From Site-B1 sp963722665 (GTDB lineage Bacteria > Bacteroidota > Bacteroidia > Flavobacteriales > Flavobacteriaceae), in the NCBI GenBank assembly GCA_963722665.1, contig CAVRNW010000015.1, positions 1 to 36,538 on the forward strand: DNA of 36,538 nt. The letters are read 5' to 3'. Positions 27,843-35,748 of this stretch are shown here, one piece after another. Under the pieces are notes generated by a model that was not told the DNA's origin, did no database searches, and saw nothing but the letters and a program-made list of their open reading frames with translations. Position numbers and translations under genes: made by a program. The first letter of the stretch is position 1; every line of letters starts with the position of its first letter.

Positions 27843-28913
27843 ATGCCATTCAGTTTATTGACGACAATATACCTGCGGCAGGAGGTATTACCAATGGCAC
27901 GATCCGTTTATGGGAACAGTGGGCCGCCAATACGCATTATCTTGGCATATTATGAAGGTGGTTATGGTTTCATAAATAAAATAGGAACAGTACGAGCCTA
28001 TCAAGATGATAATATACCAATTGATGGTGGTGGTGGAGAAGGCATCAAAAGGCCGACCAACTATATTCCAGTTGGACAAAGTTTCTTTGTGGAAGTGATT
28101 GCGGACGGAGATATAGAATTTAATAATGGTCAGCGTGTATTTATTAAAGAAAGTGATGTAATGACAGATCAAAATGACTTAGATTATGCCGATAACGGGT
28201 CTGCATTCTTCAGAACTTCCAATACAGAAAATACAGAATCCGGCACAGAAGAAACGGCAGCTGAAACTCAGATTCTTCGTATGGAGTTTGGAGTCTCCAG
28301 TGGCGCCAGCAGGAGTTTTGTAATAGGATTCACTGAAGACTCTACAGATGCTTATGACAATGGACTGGATGGTGGTTTGATACAAGACCCGCCTGATGAT
28401 GATATGGGAAGTTTACTCAATGGTCAGCAATACGTCATACAAGCCTTAGCACCTTATACTCCTGATAAAGAAATAGACCTTGTCTTACATGCCTCAGGTA
28501 ATTTTACCTATACACTTAAGTCAACAGAGATCTCCAATTTTCCTGAAGATCAGGAACTGTTCTTAAAAGATAATTTAACCGGTCAATCGTATGACTTAAG
28601 AAACACTAGTGGATATAATTTTACATCTGATGCCGGGTCTTTTACAGAAAGGTTCCAGGTGATTTTTCAAGATCCAGCGGCACTTTCAACAGAAGAATTC
28701 TTAACTGACAACACATTGATTTATGTGAACCAGCCGGAATCCAAGTTGTATGTAAAACAATTGACAGAACAGGCTAAAGAACTGTCTATTTCGAACATGC
28801 TTGGTCAAAGGATCAAGATCTTCAACTCGATAAACAATCAGACATTAGAGAATGGCATTGATATTTCTGGTCATAAGCAGTGGCGTATACATTGTGAGTA
28901 TAAAGACAAATAA
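27843..28913 (+). CDS. Gene D fragment 2: end of constant tail and T9SS sorting domain
   Basis: In register from about 27946 (AYYEGGYGFINKIGTVRAYQ) to about 28870. It covers IPVGQSFFVEVIADGDIEFN, TEETAAETQILRMEFGVSSG, DPPDDDMGSLLNGQQYVIQA, ISNFPEDQELFLKDN and the T9SS domain (LIYVNQPESKLYVKQLTEQA, ELSISNMLGQRIKIFNSINN). An extra C at about 28872 hides the last strand, which reads ISSGVYIVSIKTNN and ends at 28950 in the corrected frame. The short frame 27508-27711 just upstream carries more of the same tail (DIEFTTAYDETGRISTYWLY) but breaks near 27630. Confidence 0.75.
   Translation: MPFSLLTTIYLRQEVLPMARSVYGNSGPPIRIILAYYEGGYGFINKIGTVRAYQDDNIPIDGGGGEGIKRPTNYIPVGQSFFVEVIADGDIEFNNGQRVFIKESDVMTDQNDLDYADNGSAFFRTSNTENTESGTEETAAETQILRMEFGVSSGASRSFVIGFTEDSTDAYDNGLDGGLIQDPPDDDMGSLLNGQQYVIQALAPYTPDKEIDLVLHASGNFTYTLKSTEISNFPEDQELFLKDNLTGQSYDLRNTSGYNFTSDAGSFTERFQVIFQDPAALSTEEFLTDNTLIYVNQPESKLYVKQLTEQAKELSISNMLGQRIKIFNSINNQTLENGIDISGHKQWRIHCEYKDK
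28035..28171 (+). repeat. Identical tract shared by B and D (D copy)
   Basis: Partner of 18294-18430, 137 of 137 bases by eye. It includes all synonymous positions of GIKRPTNYIPVGQSFFVEV and the following segment. Confidence 0.85.
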
Positions 28914-28973
28914 CGATCGATCGATTGATAAAAAAATTATTATTAATTAATATTTAGATCCTTAACTAAAATT

Positions 28974-29017
28974 AAAAAACGCACCTTCTGATGGTTATCG
29001 GGATGGTGCGTTTTTTT
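28974..29017. terminator. Bidirectional terminator between gene D and tas
   Basis: AAAAAACGCACC (28974-28985) pairs with GGTGCGTTTTTTT (29005-29017). With an A run on the left and a T run on the right it can end transcripts of D from the left and of the minus-strand aldo/keto reductase from the right, whose stop is only 17 bases away. Confidence 0.85.
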
Positions 29018-29033
29018 GTTTTATAGGTTATTA

Positions 29034-30071
29034 TTAGGGAGCCGGATTTGGATTCACAGCATGAACCGCATTTATTTTGGCCAATATATCTTTATCCAAT
29101 TCTATATTTATACTATCAATATTTTCCTTGAGTTGTTCCAAACTTGAGGCTCCAATTATATTGCTGGTTACAAATGGTTGCTGAGTGACAAATGCCAGGG
29201 ACATTTGAGCTAAACTCATATTATGAGACTCCGCAATTTTCAAATATTCTTTAGTGGCATTGGTTGCCTGTTCACTGCTATATCTTGCAAATCTTGGAAA
29301 TAATTTTAGTCGTGAATTTTCTGAAGCTGTTCCTTTTATATATTTTCCTGACAAGACACCAAAGGCCATTGGTGAATACGCTAATAAACCAATATTTTCC
29401 CGTATGGCTATTTCTGCCATGTCACCTTCAAAAACACGATTAAGTAAGGAGTAGGCATTTTGAATAGTGATCATTCTTGGCAGATCATGTTTTTTTGATT
29501 CTTCAAGATATCGCATTGTTCCCCATGCTTTTTCGTTGGATATTCCAACGTGACGAATTTTACCTTTTTTAATAATTTCATCCAGATTTTGCAGAATTTC
29601 ATTGAAATTATCTTGCCATTTGTCTTTAGGATCATGTTTATAATCTCTAACACCAAACATGTTGGTTTGTCGCTCCGGCCAATGCAGTTGGAATAGATCG
29701 ATATAATCGGTTTGTAGTCTTTTCAATTCAGAATTAACAGCTTCATTTAGGGCTTCTTTGCTAAAACCAGTCGTTCTGATATGAGCTGTATAATCTCCCG
29801 GTCCGGCAATTTTTGATGCCAGAATTATTTTATCTCGATTCCCGGTCTTTTTAAACCATTTACCTATGATCTCACTGGTTTTTCCATAGCGTTCTGCGGT
29901 GGCAGGAACCGGATATAATTCGGCTGTATCAAAAAAATTAATGCCTTGATCCAAGGCGTAGTCCATTTGTGCATGACCTTCGGCTTCTGTATTCTGGTTT
30001 CCCCAGTTCATGGTGCCAAGGCAAATTTTACTGACTTTTATATTGGTGTTTGGTAAGTTGGTGTATTTCAT
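29034..30071 (-). CDS. tas: Aldo/keto reductase, Tas family
   Basis: NADP(H)-dependent oxidoreductase of the aldo/keto reductase TIM-barrel family. The 345-residue length and start (MKYTNLPNTNIKVSKICLGT) match the Tas protein of E. coli. The expected catalytic tetrad is present: Asp48 and Tyr53 in FFDTAELYPVP, Lys87 in LASKIAG, His130 in LFQLHWPERQ. C-terminal cofactor-binding features are also visible (IGASSLEQLKENIDSI). The physiological substrate is unknown for this family. The frame is intact, on the opposite strand to the preceding array, sharing its terminator. The gene symbol rests on similarity to E. coli Tas. Confidence 0.9.
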   Translation of the reverse strand: MKYTNLPNTNIKVSKICLGTMNWGNQNTEAEGHAQMDYALDQGINFFDTAELYPVPATAERYGKTSEIIGKWFKKTGNRDKIILASKIAGPGDYTAHIRTTGFSKEALNEAVNSELKRLQTDYIDLFQLHWPERQTNMFGVRDYKHDPKDKWQDNFNEILQNLDEIIKKGKIRHVGISNEKAWGTMRYLEESKKHDLPRMITIQNAYSLLNRVFEGDMAEIAIRENIGLLAYSPMAFGVLSGKYIKGTASENSRLKLFPRFARYSSEQATNATKEYLKIAESHNMSLAQMSLAFVTQQPFVTSNIIGASSLEQLKENIDSINIELDKDILAKINAVHAVNPNPAP

Positions 30072-30108
30072 AAGTTTGCGTTAGCGATTGAACGGTCTGT
30101 TTGAGTTC

Positions 30109-30186
30109 TTAAAACATTTTGCAAAGATATTTCGAAAACACTTCGACAAGCTCAGTGTGACATCTCAATATGACAAAATGTTTTAA
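30109..30186. repeat. 78-bp nested palindromic intergenic element
   Basis: The outer arms TTAAAACATTTTG (30109-30121) and CAAAATGTTTTAA (30174-30186) are perfect 13-bp inverted repeats. Inside are ATATT (30127-30131) with AATAT (30167-30171), and ACACT (30138-30142) with AGTGT (30154-30158) around the core CACTTCGACAAGCTCAGTG. That core is a sequence I recall as a recurrent intergenic repeat in flavobacterial genomes. There is no coding sequence. It resembles a REP/MITE-like element. Confidence 0.6.
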
Positions 30187-30206
30187 AACGAGTAGTGAAA
30201 GCGCGA

Positions 30207-30225
30207 CCCTGAACTTGTTTCAGGG
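30207..30225. repeat. CCCTGAA/TTCAGGG hairpin
   Basis: A perfect 7-bp stem with a 5-base loop (CCCTGAA cttgt TTCAGGG), just downstream of the minus-strand OmpA-like gene. No T run follows on either strand, so it is not a standard terminator. A related hairpin lies at 32098-32113. Confidence 0.6.
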
Positions 30226-30238
30226 AAACGCCCCAATA

Positions 30239-31198
30239 CTAAATATCATTCAATAGTTTAGTGATCTCGTCAAGTTTAGGAGTTAATATGACTTCAATTC
30301 TTCTGTTCTTGGCTTTTCCTTCAGGTGTATCGTTGGAGGCAACAGGAGCATATTCACCACGTCCGGCAGCGGTTAAATTTTCAGGATTTATAGATGAATT
30401 CTCTCTTAGAATATTGACGATAGCAGTGGCTCGTTTTGTTGACAGATCCCAGTTCCCGCTTAATTGTCCGCTTCCTGCATAAGGAACATTATCAGTATGT
30501 CCTTCAATCAGGATTGCAATGTCCGGATTATTTGCCAATACGCTTCCTAATTGGTTCACTGCTTTTTTACCTTCTGAGCCAACAGCCCAACTACCTGATT
30601 CAAATAATAATTTGTTTTCCATAGAAACATAAACCTTTCCATCTCGTTGTTCGACGGTTAGACCTTTACCTTCAAAATTGGTCAGGGCTTTGGAAATGGC
30701 ATCTTTAAGCTGATTCATTTTTGCATCTTTGGCAGCTATGACATTTTCCAGTTCGGCGACTCTATTGGAGCGCGCTTCCAGTTCTTTCTTTAAGTTCTTC
30801 AAACGCTCATTTTCGGTTGCCAGGGCCTGTTCTTTAGCTTCCAGTTGAGCCAATAGTTCTCTGTTCTTTTGTGAGTTCTTAGCAATTTCTGATGAGCTGT
30901 TTTGTTCCAGGGCATCATAAGAAGCCTTAAGATTATCTAAACTGGATTTAGTGGCATTATAATCACTTTGTAATTTATCACGTTGGGCAAGAGCCTCATC
31001 ATATTGCTTTTGCAATTTATTTAAACTGTTTTGTGCTTCATTTTTAGAATTTAATAAGGCTTCATAATCTTCTGAAAGATTTTTATTTTCTCTCTTTAGG
31101 TCTGCATATTTATCCTCCAGGTCCTTATAAACTTTAGGCGAGACACAATTTGTAAGTAAAAAAGTTGCGAATAAGAATATTAAAATTCTGTTTTTCAT
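30239..31198 (-). CDS. OmpA-family lipoprotein with N-terminal coiled coil
   Basis: Outer-membrane-anchored, peptidoglycan-binding protein of 319 residues. A lipoprotein signal ends at Cys18 (FLLTNC). A long charged heptad-rich coiled coil spans about 20-165. The OmpA-like domain is at about 196-306, with GHTDN at 233-237, NWDLSTKRATAIVNIL and the diaminopimelate-binding-type NRRIEV at 298-303. The coiled coil probably spans part of the periplasm. Similar proteins are common in Flavobacteriaceae. The likely role is envelope integrity; a specific partner is not shown. It is intact and independently transcribed as far as can be seen. Confidence 0.92.
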   Translation of the reverse strand: MKNRILIFLFATFLLTNCVSPKVYKDLEDKYADLKRENKNLSEDYEALLNSKNEAQNSLNKLQKQYDEALAQRDKLQSDYNATKSSLDNLKASYDALEQNSSSEIAKNSQKNRELLAQLEAKEQALATENERLKNLKKELEARSNRVAELENVIAAKDAKMNQLKDAISKALTNFEGKGLTVEQRDGKVYVSMENKLLFESGSWAVGSEGKKAVNQLGSVLANNPDIAILIEGHTDNVPYAGSGQLSGNWDLSTKRATAIVNILRENSSINPENLTAAGRGEYAPVASNDTPEGKAKNRRIEVILTPKLDEITKLLNDI

Positions 31199-31307
31199 AA
31201 TTGATTTAATTTTTTAATGTTAAAGTCTTAAGTTATCAGTACACAGTCTTCAGTAGATTAATTAACTGCCAACTGCGACTGAACCCGATATCTAGCGGTA
31301 CTGCCAT

Positions 31308-32072
31308 CTAATTTTTTTCTAGTTCTAATAAAATTGGACAATGGTCACTATGTACTGCTCCAGTCAGTATAACGGCTCTTTTTATTTTTTCTTGTAAAGG
31401 TTTTGAAACCATGGCATAATCCAGGCGCCAGCCTTTGTTATTGGCCCTTGCATTAGCCCTGTAACTCCACCAGCTATATTCTTGTCTTTCAGGATGTAAG
31501 TGCCTGAAAGAATCTATAAATCCACTGTTGATAAATTTTCCCAGCCACTCACGTTCTTCAGGTAAAAACCCTGACACACCTTTCATTTTAGGGTTATGAA
31601 TATCGATTTCTTCATGACAAATATTATAATCCCCACAAACAATTAGGTTTGGAATTTCTTTTCTTAGGTCGTTTAAATAATCATGGATCATATCCATATA
31701 ATCAAATTTATGCTGTAATCTTTCATCGTTTGTACCTGAAGGTAAATACATGCTCATAACAGAAGTACCATTAAAGTCGGCACGAAGATTTCTTCCTTCA
31801 AAATCCATCGAGTCTATTCCTGTTCCAAACTCAACGTGATCCGGTTTGGTCTTGCTTAAAATAGCAACGCCACTGTACCCTTTTTTTTGAGCACTGAACC
31901 AGTAATTATGTTTATATCCTGCCTCATCGAACATATCCAGATCAAGTTGCTCTTCCATGGCTTTGATCTCTTGGAGGCACACCACATCTGGATTGGCACT
32001 TTTTAACCAATCTATAAATCCTTTATTTATGGCAGCTCTTATGCCATTGACATTGTAGGAGATGATTTTCAT
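31308..32072 (-). CDS. xth: Exodeoxyribonuclease III / AP endonuclease
   Basis: Cytoplasmic base-excision repair enzyme that incises DNA 5' of abasic sites and has 3'-5' exonuclease activity. The 254-residue length is normal. Catalytic residues of the EEP fold are visible: Asn7 in SYNVNGIRA, Glu35 in CLQEIK, Asp148 and Asn150 in CGDYN, and the terminal SDHCP with His244. WRLDYAMVS supplies the late active-site Asp. The frame is intact. The 109-base gap to the next minus-strand gene holds no clear terminator. Confidence 0.95.
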   Translation of the reverse strand: MKIISYNVNGIRAAINKGFIDWLKSANPDVVCLQEIKAMEEQLDLDMFDEAGYKHNYWFSAQKKGYSGVAILSKTKPDHVEFGTGIDSMDFEGRNLRADFNGTSVMSMYLPSGTNDERLQHKFDYMDMIHDYLNDLRKEIPNLIVCGDYNICHEEIDIHNPKMKGVSGFLPEEREWLGKFINSGFIDSFRHLHPERQEYSWWSYRANARANNKGWRLDYAMVSKPLQEKIKRAVILTGAVHSDHCPILLELEKN

Positions 32073-32097
32073 GTATTCAATTTTAAAAGGATGAGAA

Positions 32098-32113
32098 CCT
32101 GATCTTCATCAGG
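32098..32113. repeat. CCTGAT/ATCAGG hairpin upstream of xth
   Basis: A perfect 6-bp stem with loop CTTC, about 25 bases upstream of the xth start. It shares the CCTGA...TCAGG arms of the hairpin at 30207-30225. Confidence 0.5.
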
Positions 32114-32251
32114 AATACTCAATTTGTTTTGCAAACCCGGTTAATTTCGGCTAAATTAAATAATGCTTTACATTTACACCACTAAATTATGGGAGTTTTA
32201 ACTATTTCTATTAACAAAATAATATTGCTTGTTTGAAGTTTATTGTAATAG

Positions 32252-33499
32252 ATGAAATATAAGATTTCTCTTTTTTTCCTGCTGATCTGTTCTTGTGTTG
32301 TTGCGCAGGACAAAACATCAACTTATATTACTAAATCAGTTGCGGTAAAGGATTCTGTTTATGTAGATAGTGTAAGCATAAATCCAAGCAGATTTATTAT
32401 AAAGACTAGAGACCAAAAAGTTATCGATTCTTCCTTTTATAAAGTGGATTTTGGTAAAGCACTTTTAACTTTTAAAAAACCAATTGAAACTGACTCTATA
32501 TTCATTGAATATTTACGATATCCCGATTTTTTAACTAAAAAGTATTTTCAGTTAGATGAAAGTATCATTGTTGAAAGCACGGGAAATATGCAGCAGTTCT
32601 ACAAATTATCAGAAAGCAATATAGAGGACAAGTTTATTCCATTTGATGGTTTAATGACCTCGGGAAGCATATCAAGAGGAGTGACCGTGGGTAATAATCA
32701 GAATTCTGTTTTGAATAGCGAGTTAGATCTGCAGGTTTCAGGGAAATTGAATGATAAGGTCTCGCTTCGTGCCTCTATACAAGATGCTAATATTCCCTTA
32801 CAGGAAAGCGGTTATTCTCAAAGGCTGGACGAATTTGATCAGGTTTTTATAGAACTATTCAGCGATAACTGGAATATTAGAGCAGGAGATATTGATCTGC
32901 AAAACGATCAATCCTATTTTGGAGAATTCTCTAAACGAGTACAAGGATTGAGTTTGAATGCTAACCTGTCCAGGTCAGAAAATAAATCCAATGTATTTGC
33001 AGCAGGAGCATTGGTGAGAGGTCAGTTCACTACCAGTCAGTTTACTGCCCAGGAAGGAAATCAGGGGCCTTACAAATTGCAAGGGCCAAATAATGAGCTT
33101 TTTGTTTTGATAGTTTCAGGAAGTGAAACGGTTTATGTTAATGGTGTGCCTGTGGAACGCGGGGAAAATAAAGATTACATAATTGATTATAATGCGGGCG
33201 AACTAATTTTTAATTCCACATTTCCCGTTACTTCTGAAATGAGAATTACAGTTGATTATCAATATAGTGAACGAAACTATTCCAGGATCGTTGCCTATGG
33301 TGGTGGGAATTACCAAGGCGAAAAGTTTAGTATAGGAGCCTCTATTTATTCTGAAAATGATGTTAAGAATCAACCATTGCAACAAAATTTGTCATCAGAT
33401 CAGGCTCAGGTTTTGGCTGATGCCGGAGACGATCGAACTCAGATGGTCGCTCCTTCAGAAGTGTCGGAAGCATTCAACGAAAAACAGGATCTTATATAA
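32252..33499 (+). CDS. Unknown outer-membrane protein, N-terminal fragment
   Basis: The signal peptide is residues 1-18 (MKYKISLFFLLICSCVVAQ, cleavage after VAQ). The mature part is beta-rich, with LDLQVSGKLNDKVSLRASIQD, NWNIRAGDIDLQNDQSYFGE and DYNAGELIFNSTFPVTSEMR. The RAGDIDL-type region looks like barrel strands alternating with an extracellular or periplasmic domain. No enzyme motif is recognised. It ends at the premature TAA 33497-33499 in a region with several indels. Confidence 0.7.
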   Translation: MKYKISLFFLLICSCVVAQDKTSTYITKSVAVKDSVYVDSVSINPSRFIIKTRDQKVIDSSFYKVDFGKALLTFKKPIETDSIFIEYLRYPDFLTKKYFQLDESIIVESTGNMQQFYKLSESNIEDKFIPFDGLMTSGSISRGVTVGNNQNSVLNSELDLQVSGKLNDKVSLRASIQDANIPLQESGYSQRLDEFDQVFIELFSDNWNIRAGDIDLQNDQSYFGEFSKRVQGLSLNANLSRSENKSNVFAAGALVRGQFTTSQFTAQEGNQGPYKLQGPNNELFVLIVSGSETVYVNGVPVERGENKDYIIDYNAGELIFNSTFPVTSEMRITVDYQYSERNYSRIVAYGGGNYQGEKFSIGASIYSENDVKNQPLQQNLSSDQAQVLADAGDDRTQMVAPSEVSEAFNEKQDLI

Positions 33500-33581
33500 A
33501 AAGAGTTGATAAATGGCGTTGAAGCATTTGTGTTTTCCATTGATCCTGATGATGAATTATTCAACGTTCGGTTTTCATTAG

Positions 33582-34064
33582 TTGGTGATAATCAGGGGAA
33601 TTATATCTCTTACCAATTCAAGCGCGATCAATAACATTTTTGAATATATGGAACCTGTTTCGGGAATTCCTCAGGGGAATTATGAGCCAATGGTCCAGTT
33701 AATTGCGCCAACTAAATTGCAGATGGCGGTTATAAACGGGAGCTACTATCCTTCGGAAAAAACCAATATCTATTTTGAAGCAGCCGGGAGCAAAACGATC
33801 TCCAACTTGTTTTCGTATTTAGATGATGAAGATAATGACGGACTTGCGGGAAAATTAAGCATTAAACAAAGTATCATAAAAAATGACAGTTTATGGAATT
33901 TAGAAGTATTGGCTGATGCGACATTAATCCAGGAAAATTTCAAAACCATTCAAACGCCTGAACAAAAGAGCAGAGTTCAATCGAGACTGGAATCTGGAAC
34001 AGACCAATGTATCACAAAACGCTGTTGGATTTGGAGATCAATCCTTGCTTTCCACAGGAATTGA
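33582..34064 (+). CDS. Unknown outer-membrane protein, middle fragment 1
   Basis: In register from about 33606 (SLTNSSAINNIFEYMEPVSG) to about 33980 (KSRVQSR), where one extra base shifts coding to DWNLEQTNVSQNAVGFGDQS in the next frame. It contains a possible calcium-binding acidic stretch, LDDEDNDGLAGKL. Confidence 0.58.
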   Translation: MVIIRGIISLTNSSAINNIFEYMEPVSGIPQGNYEPMVQLIAPTKLQMAVINGSYYPSEKTNIYFEAAGSKTISNLFSYLDDEDNDGLAGKLSIKQSIIKNDSLWNLEVLADATLIQENFKTIQTPEQKSRVQSRLESGTDQCITKRCWIWRSILAFHRN

Positions 34065-34593
34065 GCTGTATCATTCTGTCAAAGGAATGACCAGGTATGA
34101 ATTTGAGCATTTAAATTATTCAAACAATTTTAATGGTAACAGGCATATTATTTTTGCCAATCTAAGTCTTAATAATTGGAATATATTTTCTAATAGTAGC
34201 ATACTAAATGCCAATTCTACTATTAGTACTTCCGATTTTGTACGTTCATTTAACCGTGTGACTTATAATTTTAATAAGCAATGGGTAGGTACAAAAATAG
34301 CTTTGGAGAATAATGAACAGACCAATTCTGCAACTCAGGAATTAACTCCTTTAAGTCAGAAATTCACTTCGTACGAGGTTTTTTATGGTATAGGAGACAG
34401 TTCTAATGTGTTTGCAGAAATAGGTTTTAAAAACAGAGTTAATGACAGTATAAGGAATAATGAATTAGTAAAAGTCAACACCTCAAACACCTATTACTTA
34501 GAATCAAAGCTATTAGATAACAAACATACAAACCTGTCTGTTTACTTGAATTATAGGAAATTGAAAAATGAAGATGAATCGATCCCTGGATGA
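34045..34593 (+). CDS. Unknown outer-membrane protein, middle fragment 2
   Basis: The frame carries the protein from about 33984 (before the nominal ATG at 34045) to 34587. Amphipathic barrel-like strands are evident (YEFEHLNYSNNFNGNRHIIF, TNLSVYLNYRKLKNEDESIP). An extra base before DENSLNSRIQYNQ ends it. Confidence 0.58.
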   Translation: MLSTGIELYHSVKGMTRYEFEHLNYSNNFNGNRHIIFANLSLNNWNIFSNSSILNANSTISTSDFVRSFNRVTYNFNKQWVGTKIALENNEQTNSATQELTPLSQKFTSYEVFYGIGDSSNVFAEIGFKNRVNDSIRNNELVKVNTSNTYYLESKLLDNKHTNLSVYLNYRKLKNEDESIPG

Positions 34594-35554
34594 GAATTCC
34601 TTGAATTCAAGGATACAATACAATCAAAAACTATTTGATCAATTGATTAATTGGAATACGGTTTTTGAAACGAATTCAGGAGTTCTGCCTCAACAGGATT
34701 TTACCTATGTTGAGGTGGATGAAGGACAGGGAGCATACACTTGGATCGATTATAATGAAAATGGAATTCAGGAATTGGAGGAATTTGAAATAGCACAATT
34801 CCAGGATCAGGGAATCTATGTTCGTGTACTTTTACCAAATCGGGTATTCATTAAGACCCATCAAAACAGGTTAAGTCAACTGTTAACGATCAATCCGCAA
34901 ATGTTAACTTCAAAGGATACCATTACAAACAGATTTTGGTCTCATTTGTATAATCAGACATCATATTTGATCGACAAGAAAATAAGACGAAACAATGATA
35001 ATTTTGATATTAACCCTTTTAAAGATTTTGGCGATGAACAATTAGGCTTGAATTTAAGTTTCAGAAATGTATTGTTCTATAACAGAGGTAAGCAGCGTTA
35101 TACAACTTCCTACACATATCTGTCAAATCGCTCTAAAAATCTCTTGAGTGTTGGATCAATTGAGAATAACATTGAAAGTCATCAATTCAATTTCGTACAT
35201 AAATTTGCTACAAGCTGGCTATTGAATACCTTTTTCATTTTAGGGAACAGAAAAAGTGTCAGTGAAAATTTTATAAGCAAGAATTACACTATTGATGAAA
35301 TTAGCTTTAACCCGAAATTATCCTATTTATTTAATAATAATTCCAGATTTGATGTATTCTATCAATACGCCAATAAGGATAATACTATTGGAAATTTAGA
35401 ATCCTTAAAGCAGCAAAAATATGGGGTGTCCTTTTCATTTTCAAAGAATCAGAAGTCGGCTATCAATGGAGAATTCAATTATTTTTCTAACAAATTCAAT
35501 GGCAATCAAAACTCTCCTGTTGCCTATCAAATGATGGAGGGCTTGCAGCCCTAA
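34568..35554 (+). CDS. Unknown outer-membrane protein, C-terminal fragment with EF-hand-like loop
   Basis: In register from about 34588. Notable is YTWIDYNENGIQELEEFE: the 12-residue loop DYNENGIQELEE (34748-34783) has Asp1, Asn3, Asn5, Gly6, Glu9 and Glu12 as in EF-hand/dockerin calcium loops. It is followed by AQFQDQGIYVRVLLPNRVFI and then long barrel strands. An extra C at about 35551 creates the stop; the last 45 or so residues lie in the next frame, 35553-35690. Confidence 0.62.
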   Translation: MKMNRSLDENSLNSRIQYNQKLFDQLINWNTVFETNSGVLPQQDFTYVEVDEGQGAYTWIDYNENGIQELEEFEIAQFQDQGIYVRVLLPNRVFIKTHQNRLSQLLTINPQMLTSKDTITNRFWSHLYNQTSYLIDKKIRRNNDNFDINPFKDFGDEQLGLNLSFRNVLFYNRGKQRYTTSYTYLSNRSKNLLSVGSIENNIESHQFNFVHKFATSWLLNTFFILGNRKSVSENFISKNYTIDEISFNPKLSYLFNNNSRFDVFYQYANKDNTIGNLESLKQQKYGVSFSFSKNQKSAINGEFNYFSNKFNGNQNSPVAYQMMEGLQP

Positions 35555-35748
35555 GAATTTCACCTGGAGTTTGCTGGCTCAAAAGAAACTGACAAAATTC
35601 CTGGATCTGAACTTGAATTACTTCGGTAGGAAAACGGAAACAAGCAAGTCCATTCATACAGGTACAATACAACTTAAAGCTTATTTTTAAAGGGCTTGTA
35701 ACTATTATTACATATTGAACATTATTTTTTACTAATTTAGCGTGTGCT

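Larger units (their letters stand above)
19369..28950 (+). pseudogene. C/D chimera, reconstructed extent: two T9SS giant genes joined at 24562/24563
   Basis: Gene C begins normally at 19369 and is readable to 24562, in the middle of its constant tail. There, between codons of EGTSN|KFWYNYW, the sequence switches to the middle of a second paralogue, D, which resumes at SVNYNPVWVTP, the equivalent of about 21731 in C. Missing are the last ~1.5 kb of C and the first ~2.4 kb of D. The join is out of frame and makes a TAG at 24563-24565. D then runs to 28950 with further extra bases near 27513, 27630, several in 27757-27815, 27945 and 28872. Its end is the T9SS sorting domain ...RSIDKKIIIN. It could be a true deletion or an assembly chimera. 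Confidence 0.7.
32252..35690 (+). pseudogene. Large outer-membrane protein of unknown function, reconstructed extent, multiply frameshifted
   Basis: Reconstructed length about 1,140 residues from signal peptide to the terminal strand TIQLKAYF at 35690. Frame problems lie at 33490-33520 (a TAA at 33497 with mixed frames around YKRVD and GVEAFVFSIDPDDE), near 33605, near 33980, near 34587 and at 35551 (an extra C before KNFTWSLLAQKKL). Each is bridged by good coding sequence in another frame, as in the T9SS genes. The C-terminal half has repeated alternating strands typical of a beta-barrel, with a short final strand ending in Phe. I recall similar proteins of about 1,100 residues in Flavobacteriaceae, annotated only as hypothetical. 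Operonic link to the next genes is possible but unproven. Confidence 0.65.

Noticed and set aside
8939..28950. Insertion sequence or phage origin for the array
   Set aside because: No transposase, integrase, terminal repeats or target duplications were seen; base composition resembles the neighbouring genes.
30207..30225. Terminator for the OmpA-like gene
   Set aside because: The hairpin is perfect but no T run follows it on the minus strand.
31199..31307. Intergenic stretch with CAGTACACAGTCTTCAGTA as a possible dispersed repeat
   Set aside because: The similarity between its parts is too weak to call a repeat from this window alone.
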